From Boswellia sacra (Eukaryota; Streptophyta; Magnoliopsida; Sapindales; Burseraceae): a stretch of DNA of 64,000 bases. Of the stretch, positions 36,755-47,724 are shown piece after piece. Made by a program: the position numbers and the translations under genes. The DNA lies in contig SNVD02014757.1 in NCBI GenBank assembly GCA_013180625.2, positions 620,001 through 684,000 on the forward strand. The letters run 5' to 3'. Below the pieces are notes generated by a model that was not told where the DNA came from, did no database searches, and worked only from the letters and a program-made list of their open reading frames with translations. The stretch's first letter is position 1. Each line of letters begins with the position of its first letter.

Positions 36755-38198
36755 GGTGTTTCAGTTGAGGTTCAGTTGAGTTGCGAACTCAAAGGCATCA
36801 GCCAGCAATCATATAAGCCTCCCTTCTCATACACTTCCTGACAGTGGAAGTTTTCAGACAGGGACCACACAGTATTTTTCGTAGCTCAAAGATTATGAGG
36901 GTTTCATTACATAATATAAATAGGGTCAATGACAATTCCCCCCGTGAGGTTAGCGTTGACAACAGGATCATCCCTGGGTTTCTGAACATTTCAGATTGCC
37001 CCCTCAACTAATGATTTCGTTGATCCTTTTTGATGCTAAAAGGCAAAATGGTAATCACTGGCCTTTGAAATTTAGAATTGCATTTGACACATCAGCACAA
37101 AAATTACCTAACTATGGTTAACCAAATTTAATTAATAAACCATGATTTAAATAATGAAGAAAACAACAATAATTCACTCCTCTATCACATTTCTCTCTCT
37201 TACTCCTCTGGCTTCACGATCCTCTTTCTCATTTTCATCATCCATCGCTGCCCTATACCATCCACCATGCCTCAATCCACAATCACCCATGAAAATGGCT
37301 TCAATCACTCATGGGCTCCTTTGAGAATCATTTTTTTGGCCATCCATCACACCTTCGCAATCACCCCCTTGATCATGGTCTTCATGTTTACTCCTCGCCA
37401 TCTATTCAACTGTCTGCCATGGATACTTGCTCAGTTGCTGTGTGCAATGACATTGTTTGATACCTTTAGTGCTATCGTTGTGTGGTGTTTGCATGCCTGC
37501 TCTCTTTCCTGTTCGCTCTCTTTTCTTCCAGTTCTTTTTCCTGTTCTCTCTTCTTCATCTTTGGTTCTTCGGTTCTTCATCTCTTCTCTTTTCTCTTTGA
37601 TTTCTATTTGGGTTGGTTGGTTACAGGTGATGAGTCAGTTTGGAGGGTTGTGTCAACTAGTGGTGGCGTTGGCTGAGGGTGGTCTACGGCACTAGTAGTT
37701 TTGTGGCCGTCGGTGACTGAATTCGGGAAGAATGGCGGTGACTTTCGGTTTTGCAGATTTGGGCTGTTAGTTTGCAGGAAAGAAAAGGTGAGAGACAAGA
37801 AGAGAAAAGGGGGAGAGAAGATAGAAATTTTACTATTTTATTTTAATTATATTATTAAAAATCACTACATAGCACCATATAGCAAGGATTACCATTATGT
37901 GTCAGAAGCATGGGAAAACAAACAGAACATATATATATATATATGACAAATGAATAATTGAGACAGAACTATTGTAATCACAATTTAATTTTAATCTTTC
38001 AATAAGGCAATGTCATGGTTTATATATATATATAAGGATGAAAAAAACTAACTTAAAAATAGAATAGCACATCAAAAAAGCTAGACAACTGGTTGCAGTA
38101 TTCATGAGTTATAGCAACAACAAAAAAACCAAAATCCTTGCGCAGAAAAATTCCTCCACTCAAGCAGAGACAAAACAATCCATCGGTTAATCATTCAA
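36755..38198. other. Intergenic region between AlaX and eS21, with possible repeat
   Basis: It contains the AlaX promoter. Around 36920-37090 the minus strand reads like the end of a dispersed plant repeat (runs such as 'GGGGGCAATCTGAAATG' and 'CTCACGGGGGGAATTGTC'), but I could not find paired ends. A 142-codon plus frame at 37267-37695 is low-complexity and Leu/Ser/Phe-rich and is not convincing. TA microsatellites occur at about 37930-37944 and 38020-38033. Confidence 0.4.
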
Positions 38199-39181
38199 CT
38201 ACTGTCGGACTTCAACCTTCTTCTTCTGCCAGAGCCGATCCAATGCACTGTCAGCATCTCCCTGAATCGAAGAGAAAGGGGAGAAATCATCAGTAGAATA
38301 TTATGACCAAATAAGTTTAAAAATGCAAACAAACAATCAATAGTAAAGATGAACAAATGTTGTCATCTTGAAAAAAGTGTAACAGATGACCTCTTGTACA
38401 AATCCTATACGGATCATTTGACTATCTGTCCATAGCCTCTTAAGTACATCAACACATTCCTCAATCACCACTCCCCATCTCCTCAAACCTCATTCTTAAC
38501 TCCATAAGTAAGCCTTGCCAACATTCAACAAGTAAAAAACCACAACAATTCCCCCGTGCAAACGTTGCAAATGCATTAATGAAATTGCAAAAAACACAAC
38601 ACGACTCAAACCATCCATCCCACAGTCACACAATTAAGAAATAATTTTAAAAAAAAAATTCAAAGAACCAAATGACAAAATTTTATGAAAAAAATTCAAC
38701 CATTGAGTGTAACAAAATACAAAACGGAAGCGGACGATATTCTTCAAAGGTAACCGAACAAACAACGTAGCAGTCATTACAAACTACAATACCATATCAT
38801 CATCCTATTCTGACCCAAAAATCTATACCAAAGTACAATATCATACCAGAATCATTTCATTCTTTTGTGATATTAAAAAAAAAAAGACAAAAGAAAAAGG
38901 AAAAATCACCTGGGCTCGGACGAAACCGCAAAGGGCCAAAGTCGTAAAATGGCCCGTGTATATGCCATTCTCATCAAGATGACCAATGTTTATCTGAACA
39001 GCCGCATGGTCCTTTGAAGTAATCAGCCTGTTCGTCCCAGAACTACAAAAACACAATAACAACCCACAACCATCATATAAATCTCTAATTTTCGAGACTA
39101 ATGAACCCGTATAAAACATTATTATTTATACCATTTCCTGGGAATGTAGAGATCCATGTTTTGACCCTCTTCGTTCTGCAT
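38199..39181 (-). CDS. RPS21: 40S ribosomal protein S21 (eS21)
   Basis: Three coding exons, 39132-39181, 38910-39042 and 38199-38261, give 81 residues. The protein begins [16 protein letters not shown], continues [21 protein letters not shown] and [20 protein letters not shown], and ends with [19 protein letters not shown], a near-complete match to plant eS21, a small-subunit protein near uS2 needed for late 40S maturation. Plant eS21 is usually 82 residues, so this is full length. The upstream DNA carries a telo-box and two site II (TGGGCT) motifs, the usual pairing in plant ribosomal-protein promoters. Confidence 0.97.
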
Positions 39182-39388
39182 CTTTGTAGATTAACTTCTT
39201 TCTGCTTCTCAAAACCTAATTTAATTTAATTTAATAAAACCCAAATAAGTATGAGCAAAACCAATTAAACAATACAAAACTCTCATATACATACAGAGAG
39301 AGATGAGAGCGAGCGTACCCAAGGAGAGTAGAGTGAAAAGCGCTTACTCAGCTGCTAACCAGTGCAGTGAATAACGAGAAAGCCGCCA

Positions 39389-39396
39389 AAACCCTA
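39389..39396 (+). promoter_or_regulatory. Telo-box (AAACCCTA) upstream of eS21
   Basis: The motif AAACCCTA lies about 210 bp upstream of the eS21 start codon. Telo-boxes are enriched near transcription starts of plant ribosomal-protein genes and act with site II elements. Confidence 0.65.
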
Positions 39397-39427
39397 CCTA
39401 CGAAGACTGCTTTAATGGACGTCATTA

Positions 39428-39462
39428 TGGGCTTGAAGCTGGATTGCTTTTGCAAAAGCCCA
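39428..39462. promoter_or_regulatory. Two site II elements (TGGGCT) upstream of eS21
   Basis: TGGGCT on the plus strand at 39428-39433 and AGCCCA (TGGGCT on the minus strand) at 39457-39462 lie 30-70 bp beyond the telo-box. TCP factors bind this class of element in ribosomal-protein and cell-cycle promoters. Confidence 0.6.
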
Positions 39463-40659
39463 ATAAGTCCATTTGTTTACGGGTCTCGTGAGCACATACA
39501 AAATAATGAATCACGAGTGTTTGCGTGTGCTTCTTTATCAATTTTTGTTTCTTTGTCAATAATATGAAAAATTAATTGTGAATTTTGACGATTTTGATAT
39601 TTATTTAAAGAATATATACTTAATAATGAATTCTAAAAATGATCCGTGAATTTGAAATATGTTGAACAACATAAACACGATAAAATATTTTTTTTTGAAT
39701 TGTTTCCATATTTCTTAAACATTGTGTATCTTGTGTTTTTATTTAAATTAGAAATGGAAGCTGTTTTCTTAATAGACTAGGCATAAGTAGCATCATTGTA
39801 GGTAAAATAGTTGGAGTTTACACAAACAGTTTCCTCGAAGTTTCGTCAATTGCTTATAATTGCGATTACAGGATGATGAAAAATGGGAGATAGCAATTCG
39901 GAGTTGATAATGGTCAAAAAGTGAAGTAGAGAATTAAAGCAGAGTAATTGTAGATTTAGAGTCCGGATCAAGAATTAAAAAGAAAAGTGAGAAAGATTTG
40001 GACTTTGTTCTGTAGTTGTATGGAAACGCTTGCTTGCTAAACATGCCACAAAACGCGCAAAAATTGTAGCAATCAAAGCGTTAGTTGATGACACCAAGGA
40101 CTTGACTATCCATCTCAATCGAGTAGCTTTCGGCATACCAACACAACTTAATTGCATTCACATGATTTTGTTAGAGACTCATGCCAATTCCTCTTCTCTA
40201 ACACTCCTCCACTAATTGCATTTTGTTTATTAACTTCTCATCACAGCAATCATTTCTTCTTGAAATCCCGCACAACACAACAGCACCCACAATATTCTGC
40301 AATTATTTTAACATCAATCTTCATCCTACACGTCACCGCACTTGTTGATTTTAATCACTTGTCATAAAACTTATTACCCACTCATACAAGTCTTCATTTC
40401 ACTCCGAAATTAGTAAAATTAAGCTTAAAGACATCACGTTTTCATAATTAATTAATTATGCACTCATATATAAATATTAACTATGCTAATTTTAAATTTA
40501 GTTTAAGTTGTAAAAAAATTTAATTATAATTCTTGGCTGTTTCTAATTGCTGTCAAAATTATGAAGTCAAAAAGATTTTTGTGGATGCCCATAAAGTAAT
40601 TGGCATCCTTAAATTTGAAGTAAAGGGCAGTCGCATTAGAGTCAAGTGGCAACATCGTA
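39463..40659. other. Intergenic DNA between eS21 and RALF
   Basis: About 1.2 kb between two divergent genes. Small open frames (39975-40157, 40030-40215, 40152-40367) overlap on both strands and have no family signature. Confidence 0.5.
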
Positions 40660-40668
40660 AATATATAA
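40660..40668 (+). promoter_or_regulatory. Probable TATA box of the RALF gene
   Basis: AATATATAAG lies about 110 bp upstream of the start at 40776, with the leader CAACACAATACAGAGAG between. Confidence 0.6.
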
Positions 40669-40775
40669 GAAGCCAGTGGCATTTCCCTAATAACCGTCAC
40701 TTAAAACCCTGTACGCTGTCCAGTGCCATTACTTCAACACAATACAGAGAGTTCAAAAACAAGAGAAAAAGAAAA

Positions 40776-41156
40776 ATGAGAGCCTCAAAATTCTGTGCTG
40801 CTCTCCTCATTGTGTCTGCAATAATCCTGGCCGTCCACGTGGAGAACTCCTCATCCTCAGCCGTGGATTTCAACGTAGGCCACCAGCTGGGCTTCATTCC
40901 GGTGAAATCTGAGTGCCGCGGATCTGTCGCAGAATGTATGACTGTTGGGGAGGAGGACTTGGATTTGGAGTTTGAGCTGGACACCGAGATCAACCGGCGC
41001 ATTTTGGCAACCAGGAGGTATATAAGCTACGGTGCGCTGAGGAGGAACACTGTGCCGTGCTCTCGACGCGGTGCGTCTTATTACAATTGCCGAGCTGGGG
41101 CTCAGGCCAATCCTTACTCTCGCGGGTGCAGTGCCATTACTCGTTGCAGGCGTTAA
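40776..41156 (+). CDS. RALF peptide precursor (RALF33/RALF1-like)
   Basis: An intronless 126-residue secreted preproprotein. The open frame runs further upstream, but the start is placed at MRASKFCAALLIVS because it gives a clean signal peptide (about 1-23) and lies behind a TATA box. The propeptide carries the subtilase (S1P) site RRIL (74-77). The mature part starts just after it with ATRRYISYGALRRN, including the YISY motif (82-85) needed for receptor binding. Four conserved cysteines (95, 105, 118, 124) form two disulphides. RALFs act in the apoplast on FERONIA-type receptor kinases with LLG co-receptors and raise extracellular pH, restraining cell growth. The pattern fits the RALF1/22/23/33 clade. 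Confidence 0.96.
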   Translation: MRASKFCAALLIVSAIILAVHVENSSSSAVDFNVGHQLGFIPVKSECRGSVAECMTVGEEDLDLEFELDTEINRRILATRRYISYGALRRNTVPCSRRGASYYNCRAGAQANPYSRGCSAITRCRR

Positions 41157-42622
41157 TTTTTATTTTTATTTTATTATTTTTTCTTGTTTATTTTTTTTTT
41201 CCTGATTTTAGTGTTAATGTTTAGTTTATTTTGAAATTCTTAATTATATGTGCTTGATTGGAATGTCGTTCTATATAAATACGTATAATATAAACAAGGT
41301 AAGGAGATTTAGTTATTTGAATAAGGTATTGTAATAATGTAAGTATTTTGATTTGCTGTTATTCAATGTATTAGCATCTGCATTGCTTGTGTTTTTTAAT
41401 ATTTGTTTTTTGTTAATTTTTTATTTTTTTTCCTCAGTTATTTAATTTCTAGATGGGTGTTGGTGAGTTGCAAAAATCTTTGTATTAATTTTTAGATTTG
41501 TGGATTTGGTTTCTCTTGTTAGATATCAGACAAGAAATGTTGTTTGATGAGATTGAGGGCCCGCCTAAGGAGCTAAAAAAAAAATTCCCAAAAATATTTT
41601 AAAGAAAGGGTGGTTGATGAATAAAGTTGTGGACAAGCAAAGTCCTAGTTTTAGATATTCCTGAATTTGTTTTAAAAAATTCACGAAGGTTCGTAGATTT
41701 TGGTTCTTTGATAAGATTTGCTTAAATTGATAATTAAGCTATTTAAATCAAGTAGTTAACTCACAAGTGTGATTTCAACGATTCCCAATTTTATTTTATT
41801 TTGTTTATCTATATTTCCAAGTTTCAACTGCTTTTTCTTTATAACTCTTTCGTCAAATTTGGAGATGACTGAACTTGGCAGCTGTAAGCTAGAAATAGAC
41901 GGCCTGGCGATGCCGATGGTCGGCCCACGTTTGTCCATTCTGGCAAAGCTTTGATGGAAGTGTAATTTTCTGGAACCTTGTTCTTGTGCCCGGTGAAAGC
42001 GAAACGCAAATGCATTTAACATTCGCTCTTAAAACACTCAAATTCAGTGAATGCGATCTACATCATTATGGCATCTTATCTTTTTCTAAAGCCACTCGTA
42101 ACACACCTCATGTGTCTTTGTCATATTAGCATACGAGTATAAGAATCGAAGGACCACCACACCACCAAGTGGAGACTCACAACGATTCAATTTTCAAAAT
42201 ATGCATAAAATCTTGCTTCATCTACTTGCATTCTGAATTAAATACTTGATTAATGGCATAATCACGATGAGACCATTAAATGTCATCCATCTTCTCCGCC
42301 ATTCCATGATAGGAGAACTCCAGCGGCAACATAACGTGCTTTAAAACTATATAATACCGGATTGACATTCAAATTTAAAGTTATGTATTAACTCATGCAG
42401 ACTGGCTGTTTCGGCAGTCGATCAGAAAAGCACATAGAAAATTTCTTCCCAGAAAATTTAAATGACAATCAAAGGTGGCCTTAATTACAAATCTCGGGGT
42501 AGTCATCTGCTTTTAATTTTAAAATCATCAGCTTACAAATGCTCATACAGATGCAAAAGTGTAGAGATGACAAGACTGAAGAGGTCCACTAGTATCAATC
42601 CGACAGTTTGCTGTCACAGACC
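41157..42622. other. Intergenic DNA between RALF and HSBP 3' ends
   Basis: The two genes converge here, so this holds both 3' UTRs. AATATAAA-type signals lie near 41286 after RALF. No further gene is seen; open frames at 41756-42022 and 41769-41954 overlap antisense and lack motifs. Confidence 0.5.
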
Positions 42623-45515
42623 TTAAGCGGAATCACTGGGTGCCTTGGGTTCATCCTTTGGCTTGGAAGGAACTGAAGGAGATGAAGATCCCTCTATGCC
42701 CATCTCAGATCTAAGATCATTGATGCTCTGCTCCAACTCATCTATCCTGCTGCCCATTTCATCAAGTGCATCACCGTCAAGGAAGCCAATACCCACTTAA
42801 TTCACCTCAATGTCAAATGTGCAACATGAAAATTATTTTACACTTAAGACAGCAACAGAAACAGCCCATAAAATTGAAATTGTTCAACCAGTTTACCACA
42901 TAATCTTGCAACGAACTAGTCCAGCATTAAAAAGCAAACCTTTCTATAAGTGTATCTATAAAGACATAACAGAAATTACGATAAATAATGCCTAATATGA
43001 CGGCAATCCAAAATCCTCATTGTGCTTCCACAGTAACTGAAGACAATTCTAAGTTTCTCACCTAACAAAATAGTGTTCTTTGTAAAGGAAAACCGACTTC
43101 CACACCAACTATACCCACCAAAAATGCGGGGAAAATAGGGTCATTTCAACTATTTGAACAATACCGTCTCAAGAGATACTGAAATTATGTTACACATGAT
43201 CAAAATAGATAGCGATATGCCACAAAACGTTAAACGGACTCCTTTCAAATGCTAAGAAGAAATAATGAAATGATTTCATTTCCCCAAGAAGTGACGGACT
43301 CCTTTCAAACGCTAAGAAGAAACATTGAAACGATTTCATTTCCCCAAGAAGTGCCATAATATAATCATAAAGTTATACTATTGCATTCAGCTCTTTAGTA
43401 ATTTGTTATTCACATGTAAAAATAGAGAAGGATATTCTTTTGAATGATGGACTCCGACATTGTCTGGAATCTATTTTGCTGCAAAGGGAAATGATACAAC
43501 AAACATATCAATATATCACAATGGACACAGTACTCCACACATAGGAGCTTGAAAACATTGCAAAGAAAAGACTTACCATCTGCTGAAGAAGATTTTGGAC
43601 CTGCAAAGGCAATCAAAAGGATTCAGCAATAGTTCAAGATTAATTCAATCACATAACTATATACGCAAAAGGCAGGCAAAGATAAAATTTTCAATACAAA
43701 ATAAAACAGAAATTTGTAGCTTTTCTTTTCTTCCACACATGCATGCCCATCACAATCACCCTGTATCTTGCTCAATTCACTGGACATCAACACAAGCCAA
43801 AAAATGGAAAAGGAGAAAATGCACTCCAGAAGCAAAACTCAAAAAAATGATATACCCACAGCAGGCAGAGCAGTCCATGGAATAGAGATATGGATACATG
43901 AATGATCCTAACCATAGTTTTATAAGGTTATAGTCCAACACTCCAGCTGAAAAAGACAAAGACTGCTCAAAAGATGCCCTAAACATCATTAATATAAAGT
44001 GTTTACTCCTCAAAACTACAATACAGTTCATTAATCTACTCATAGCCCCATCACAATAACCATGAGGTAGATTTATTTGAGACGAATATGGATGGTAAAC
44101 AACATTTCAGAAAAATAGCACAGATACTCACAAAAGCAGTCATATCGGCAGTACTCTGTTTTGAATCTTCTGAATCATGCCCATCCTGCTCAAGAAAAAG
44201 AAAATTACGTGGGCATCAATTCTCACCCATTTACAAAATCTATCACATAGAATGCTGCCATGGCAAAATAAAATGTTCTCATAAGTGTCAAGATATAGTA
44301 ATAATATCTATTAGGAGTTTAGGATGGATTAACCAGCTGGTTCATACACAGTGAACACTGAAAGGATTCATTCAGTTGATGATAATGAACTCAGAGAGTA
44401 TAGTTGCACATATTAACATTTTGGTAGCAAAACCAACCATGCAAACCTCAACCCCAATTATCAGCAAATCAACTCTTGCAATTCAGCCAATTATATTTCA
44501 ATTTATACACATAAGAATGATTCCTTAAAACTTGTAACACTAAGCATGAAGCCAACATCTTTACCGAAAGGTATATCATATCATACAACTGAGTACAATA
44601 TACTTAACCTAGCAAGTAAGTGCCCTGTTAAATCCCTTTAGATATTCAAACCAGAAGTAGTACAAGAATATACATCTAATATCAAAAGCATTTATAAAGT
44701 TTCGTTATTAATTTGCTTCCCATGCTAATAACATGAGCGAAGGCATTTCCTTCACAAGGTTATACCACCAAAATTGCCTAAGAAGCTTTTGCCCTTCACC
44801 TAGCGAATTTCATACAAGAATACTATTCGACAAAGAAGAAATTGAATACATTGCTAGATTTGGACTTTGCTCTAACGAGCAAGCGCTCAGATAAGCATAT
44901 CTTGATCAAAAATCCTGACAGTAAAATAGCAATTTCACAAATTGTCTTGGGACAGAACCATCATTCTCAGCTCTCACCATTTGCTCTTCTTGTTCATACC
45001 ATTTTTTTAGATAACCGAGAAATTCCAAATATGATAAATCTCCACGCTATCAAACCGCTACATAAATTATAAACACAAAAAGAACACAATTGCTAGTAAA
45101 TTTACTATTCCTCTAATCTGCCCTCTAAGAAAATTATAATTATTTCTTTAAAAAAATCATAAATTTCTTGCTGTCCAACCTATTCTAGGCTGCCAAAACA
45201 TTACAAGTTAGGATTTCACATTTCTGTTCTCACATTTTCTCAGGAACCAAACACAACAACAAACAATTTATAGAAGAATTAAACGATTAAATCAACTCCA
45301 ATGTACGATTCAGAAGCAGTGAAACCGCAATACCTCTAACTACCGACGTGCTAATTATGAATATTTAAATAAGTGAAAAACTCAAAACCTTAATTGAATC
45401 ATAATCCATGAGGGTTCGTAAAAATAATAACCTGTAAGATACAATTTTGAAACTAGAAAAAATAATAATTACACGTAGAAGAGATCAGTATATACTACGA
45501 GAAGAAATTTACCAT
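42623..45515 (-). CDS. HSBP: Heat shock factor-binding protein (HSBP)
   Basis: Five coding exons on the minus strand (45513-45515, 44132-44185, 43577-43600, 43436-43478, 42623-42765) give 88 residues. HSBP is a small trimeric coiled-coil protein that binds the heat-shock factor oligomer and damps the heat response. The product opens MDGHDSEDSKQSTADMTAF; the heptad region VQNLLQQM / RFQTMSESIIQK / IDEMGSRIDELEQSIN (about 20-60) is the family core. A Pro/Ser/Lys-rich tail ends APSDSA. The first coding exon contains only the ATG, followed directly by GTAAAT. The last intron is U12-type AT-AC: donor A|ATATCCTT, branch site TTCCTTGAC, acceptor GCAC|TT. The residues across it fit the family exactly. 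The gene is divergent from TSPO. Confidence 0.94.
42766..43435 (-). other. U12-type AT-AC intron of HSBP
   Basis: On the minus strand the 670-bp intron starts ATATCCTTCTC at 43435, matching the minor-spliceosome AT-AC donor. It has TTCCTTGAC at 42784-42776, matching the branch-site consensus TTCCTTRAC, about 11 nt from the end, and finishes GCAC at 42766. No GT donor near 43436 preserves the IIQK-IDEMG reading frame. Confidence 0.88.
43234..43353. repeat. Tandem duplication, 2 x 60 bp, inside the HSBP U12 intron
   Basis: Units 43234-43293 and 43294-43353 both begin ACGGACTCCTTTCAAA and end CCCCAAGAAGTG, with a handful of substitutions and no length change. Confidence 0.9.
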
Positions 45516-45593
45516 TTTCAAATTTCTTGCTCAAAGAAGCTTTCGAGCTCGAGACTTCCCTAACCCCCTTTTTCGGGTTTTTGCGGACTGGGA

Positions 45594-45606
45594 AAATATA
45601 TATAAT
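45594..45606 (-). promoter_or_regulatory. Probable TATA box of HSBP
   Basis: The minus strand reads TTATATATATTTT about 80 bp upstream of the ATG at 45515, which implies a short leader. Confidence 0.55.
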
Positions 45607-46442
45607 AAAGCTGTGAAATTCAAATTACTAATTTGTCACTTTTGGGCTTCGCCTTTGAAAAGCGAGGGGTCAGGGATGGGGGAAAGGTTTGAGGGTAGTT
45701 TCGGCAATTAAGGAAATTTAATTTGTTGTAAATTTGTAATTTAGGCGTATTTAATTTGGTTCGTGATCTCTTTGAATAAATTATTTAAATAATTTGTGTG
45801 ATTATTTTGCGCCAATTAATAATTATTTTTCTCTTCTTTTTTTCTTGTACACTGTTTGGCCTTAGCGCTTTGACTTCCCTTCAGCTTTAACTTTTGCTAC
45901 TCACTCTCGAATATAAGCAACAAATGGTTGATTGGTATTCTTTTCAGATTTTAATTTATTATTTATTGTAAATTATAATATTTTACCTTAAATTTTTAAT
46001 GGTTCACCTCTTCCAATAGAGTAATTGACGGGACTTGTAACAAGAACAAATCAAAACCAAAAGTATATATTTGTACTAATAGATACTAATATGAATATCT
46101 TAAAAATTTGAGTAAAAATAAAAAAAGTCAAAAATTTTAATTAAGTTAAAATCTATAAACTACAAATTTCTCAAATAAAAAAGGCTTTAATTAATCAAAT
46201 AACCAAAAAAAAATAATTCTAATAATAAAATACATCATGTTATATTAGTAATATTAATATTGTATTTCCAAGATGACAACATGATCTAAAATTACAAAAT
46301 ATATTGCATGAGTTAAGTTAAAATAAGATATGTAACGGTCACCATATCTTAATTTAAAACACTACTAAAACTAAAATATTTAACTCACTGATTTTACGTT
46401 AATAAAAGAACACCTAAATTCGCGCCGTAACATACATTTTCC
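45607..46442. other. Divergent region between HSBP and TSPO
   Basis: About 0.8 kb of very AT-rich DNA. The part near HSBP is less AT-rich; 45960-46400 is mostly A/T. No coding frame is seen. Confidence 0.5.
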
Positions 46443-46450
46443 CATATAAA
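46443..46450 (+). promoter_or_regulatory. Probable TATA box of TSPO
   Basis: CATATAAA lies about 55 bp upstream of the start codon at 46504, followed by a C/T-rich leader. Confidence 0.5.
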
Positions 46451-46503
46451 CTCCTTTCACTTCTCATTCACTTTTCATCCCCCTCCATACAATTCCCGTA
46501 GCC

Positions 46504-47070
46504 ATGGCTTCGCAATCTCTCCACGACCGTTACAAAATTGTCCAAACCGAGCCCCCCACCACCACCCTCCCCCCCATCAAAACCAAACCCGAAACCAAAT
46601 CTCTCAACGCCAAACGAGCCTTCCGTTCATTAGCAGTCTCCATTACGGCCCCTTTGATCCTAACCGTTGCCATCATCATTTTCTTCGGCTCTGGGCGCAG
46701 GTACGGTGCCCTCGCCAAGCCCTTTTGGTTCCCTCCTCTCTGGCTCATCCACTTGTCCTCGCTGGGCTTATCGTTTTGCATGAGCCTTGCAGCGTGGCTT
46801 GTGTGGGCTGATGGTGGGTTCCACGCGGAGTCCGATGCGTTGCCTTTGTACATTGCCCAAGTCTCGCTTGGTGTCATTTGGGACCCCCTTGTGCTTGTGA
46901 TTGGTGCGGCTTGGCTCGGGTTGTTCTTCTGCCTCGTACATTTTGGAACCCTTTTTGCATGTTATAGGACGTTTAAGAAAGTGAACCCGTTTGCTAAGGA
47001 TCTTGTTAAACCATGCTTGGTGTGGATGGGTTTTCTTACCCTTGTTAATTTTAAGCTTGTTTATCTTTAA
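46504..47070 (+). CDS. TSPO: TSPO / tryptophan-rich sensory protein homologue
   Basis: An intronless 188-residue membrane protein of the TspO/MBR family. A plant-type hydrophilic N-terminal extension (about 1-42, Pro/Thr/Lys-rich) precedes five predicted membrane helices (about 45-62, 80-101, 114-131, 133-154, 170-186). The family W-rich loop KPFWFPPLWLIH (72-83) and the WDPLVLVIGAAWLG block are present. Plant TSPO is a stress- and ABA-induced protein of the secretory pathway that binds haem and is cleared by autophagy; this comes from Arabidopsis work, not from this sequence. The start context GCCATGGCT is good. The gene is divergent from HSBP. Confidence 0.95.
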   Translation: MASQSLHDRYKIVQTEPPTTTLPPIKTKPETKSLNAKRAFRSLAVSITAPLILTVAIIIFFGSGRRYGALAKPFWFPPLWLIHLSSLGLSFCMSLAAWLVWADGGFHAESDALPLYIAQVSLGVIWDPLVLVIGAAWLGLFFCLVHFGTLFACYRTFKKVNPFAKDLVKPCLVWMGFLTLVNFKLVYL

Positions 47071-47724
47071 AGCAAAGAGCCAAATAATAAATTAGCATAT
47101 ATCTAATCGTACTTTAGCGATGAAGGTATCTTTTAAAGCCTAAAGCTTTATATTCAAATATATTAGTTCAATACCTCCATCTGTTTATAGGAGACTGTTG
47201 TTATATTATTGGAATTCCAACTGTAAATATTGTATTTATGTGCCTTTTTTTTTAACAAGTGTTGACTTGAGTTATAAAATAAGCCTATTCTTTTGTACAG
47301 ATACATAATATGCTGGCTTTTTGTATTTTGGAATGATTTTACAAACTAAGAATTAGCTTATTATTTGAACTGTCCCTTCTGAAAACCAATAAGTGGCAAA
47401 TAGGTTATCACCGTTTCGATACATATTTTCATGAAAATTCATCTTGTGATATTGACTTTTCAACGGAATATTTTAAGGAATTGATATTTTAACACAATTT
47501 TTTTATATAATTTATTGATACATATTTATGAATATTGATTCACCAAATTCAATTATTGAGATTAAAAGTGAACATATTATATTTAATGCTATCAACTCAT
47601 CAGTCATCGTATTCATTGAATTTTGTAGATTAATAACTAGAAATTTGATAAAATTGGATTGAAAATAAAAAATAAAAACCTGGTCCATCGAATTTACATC
47701 TTTATGTAATGTCAATTTTATTAT
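47071..47724. other. TSPO 3' flank
   Basis: AT-rich DNA after the TSPO stop, including its likely 3' UTR. An open frame on the minus strand at 47512-47784 runs into the inverted-repeat element and is not convincing. Confidence 0.45.

Noticed and set aside
36920..37090. Possible end of a dispersed DNA transposon near the AlaX promoter
   Set aside because: The wording is reminiscent of common plant repeats, but no terminal inverted repeat or target duplication could be paired, so it is noted only in the intergenic entry.
37267..37695. 142-codon plus-strand frame with many Leu, Ser and Phe
   Set aside because: It comes from a C/T-rich low-complexity stretch; there are no motifs, no homology I recognise, and overlapping frames in other phases are equally open.
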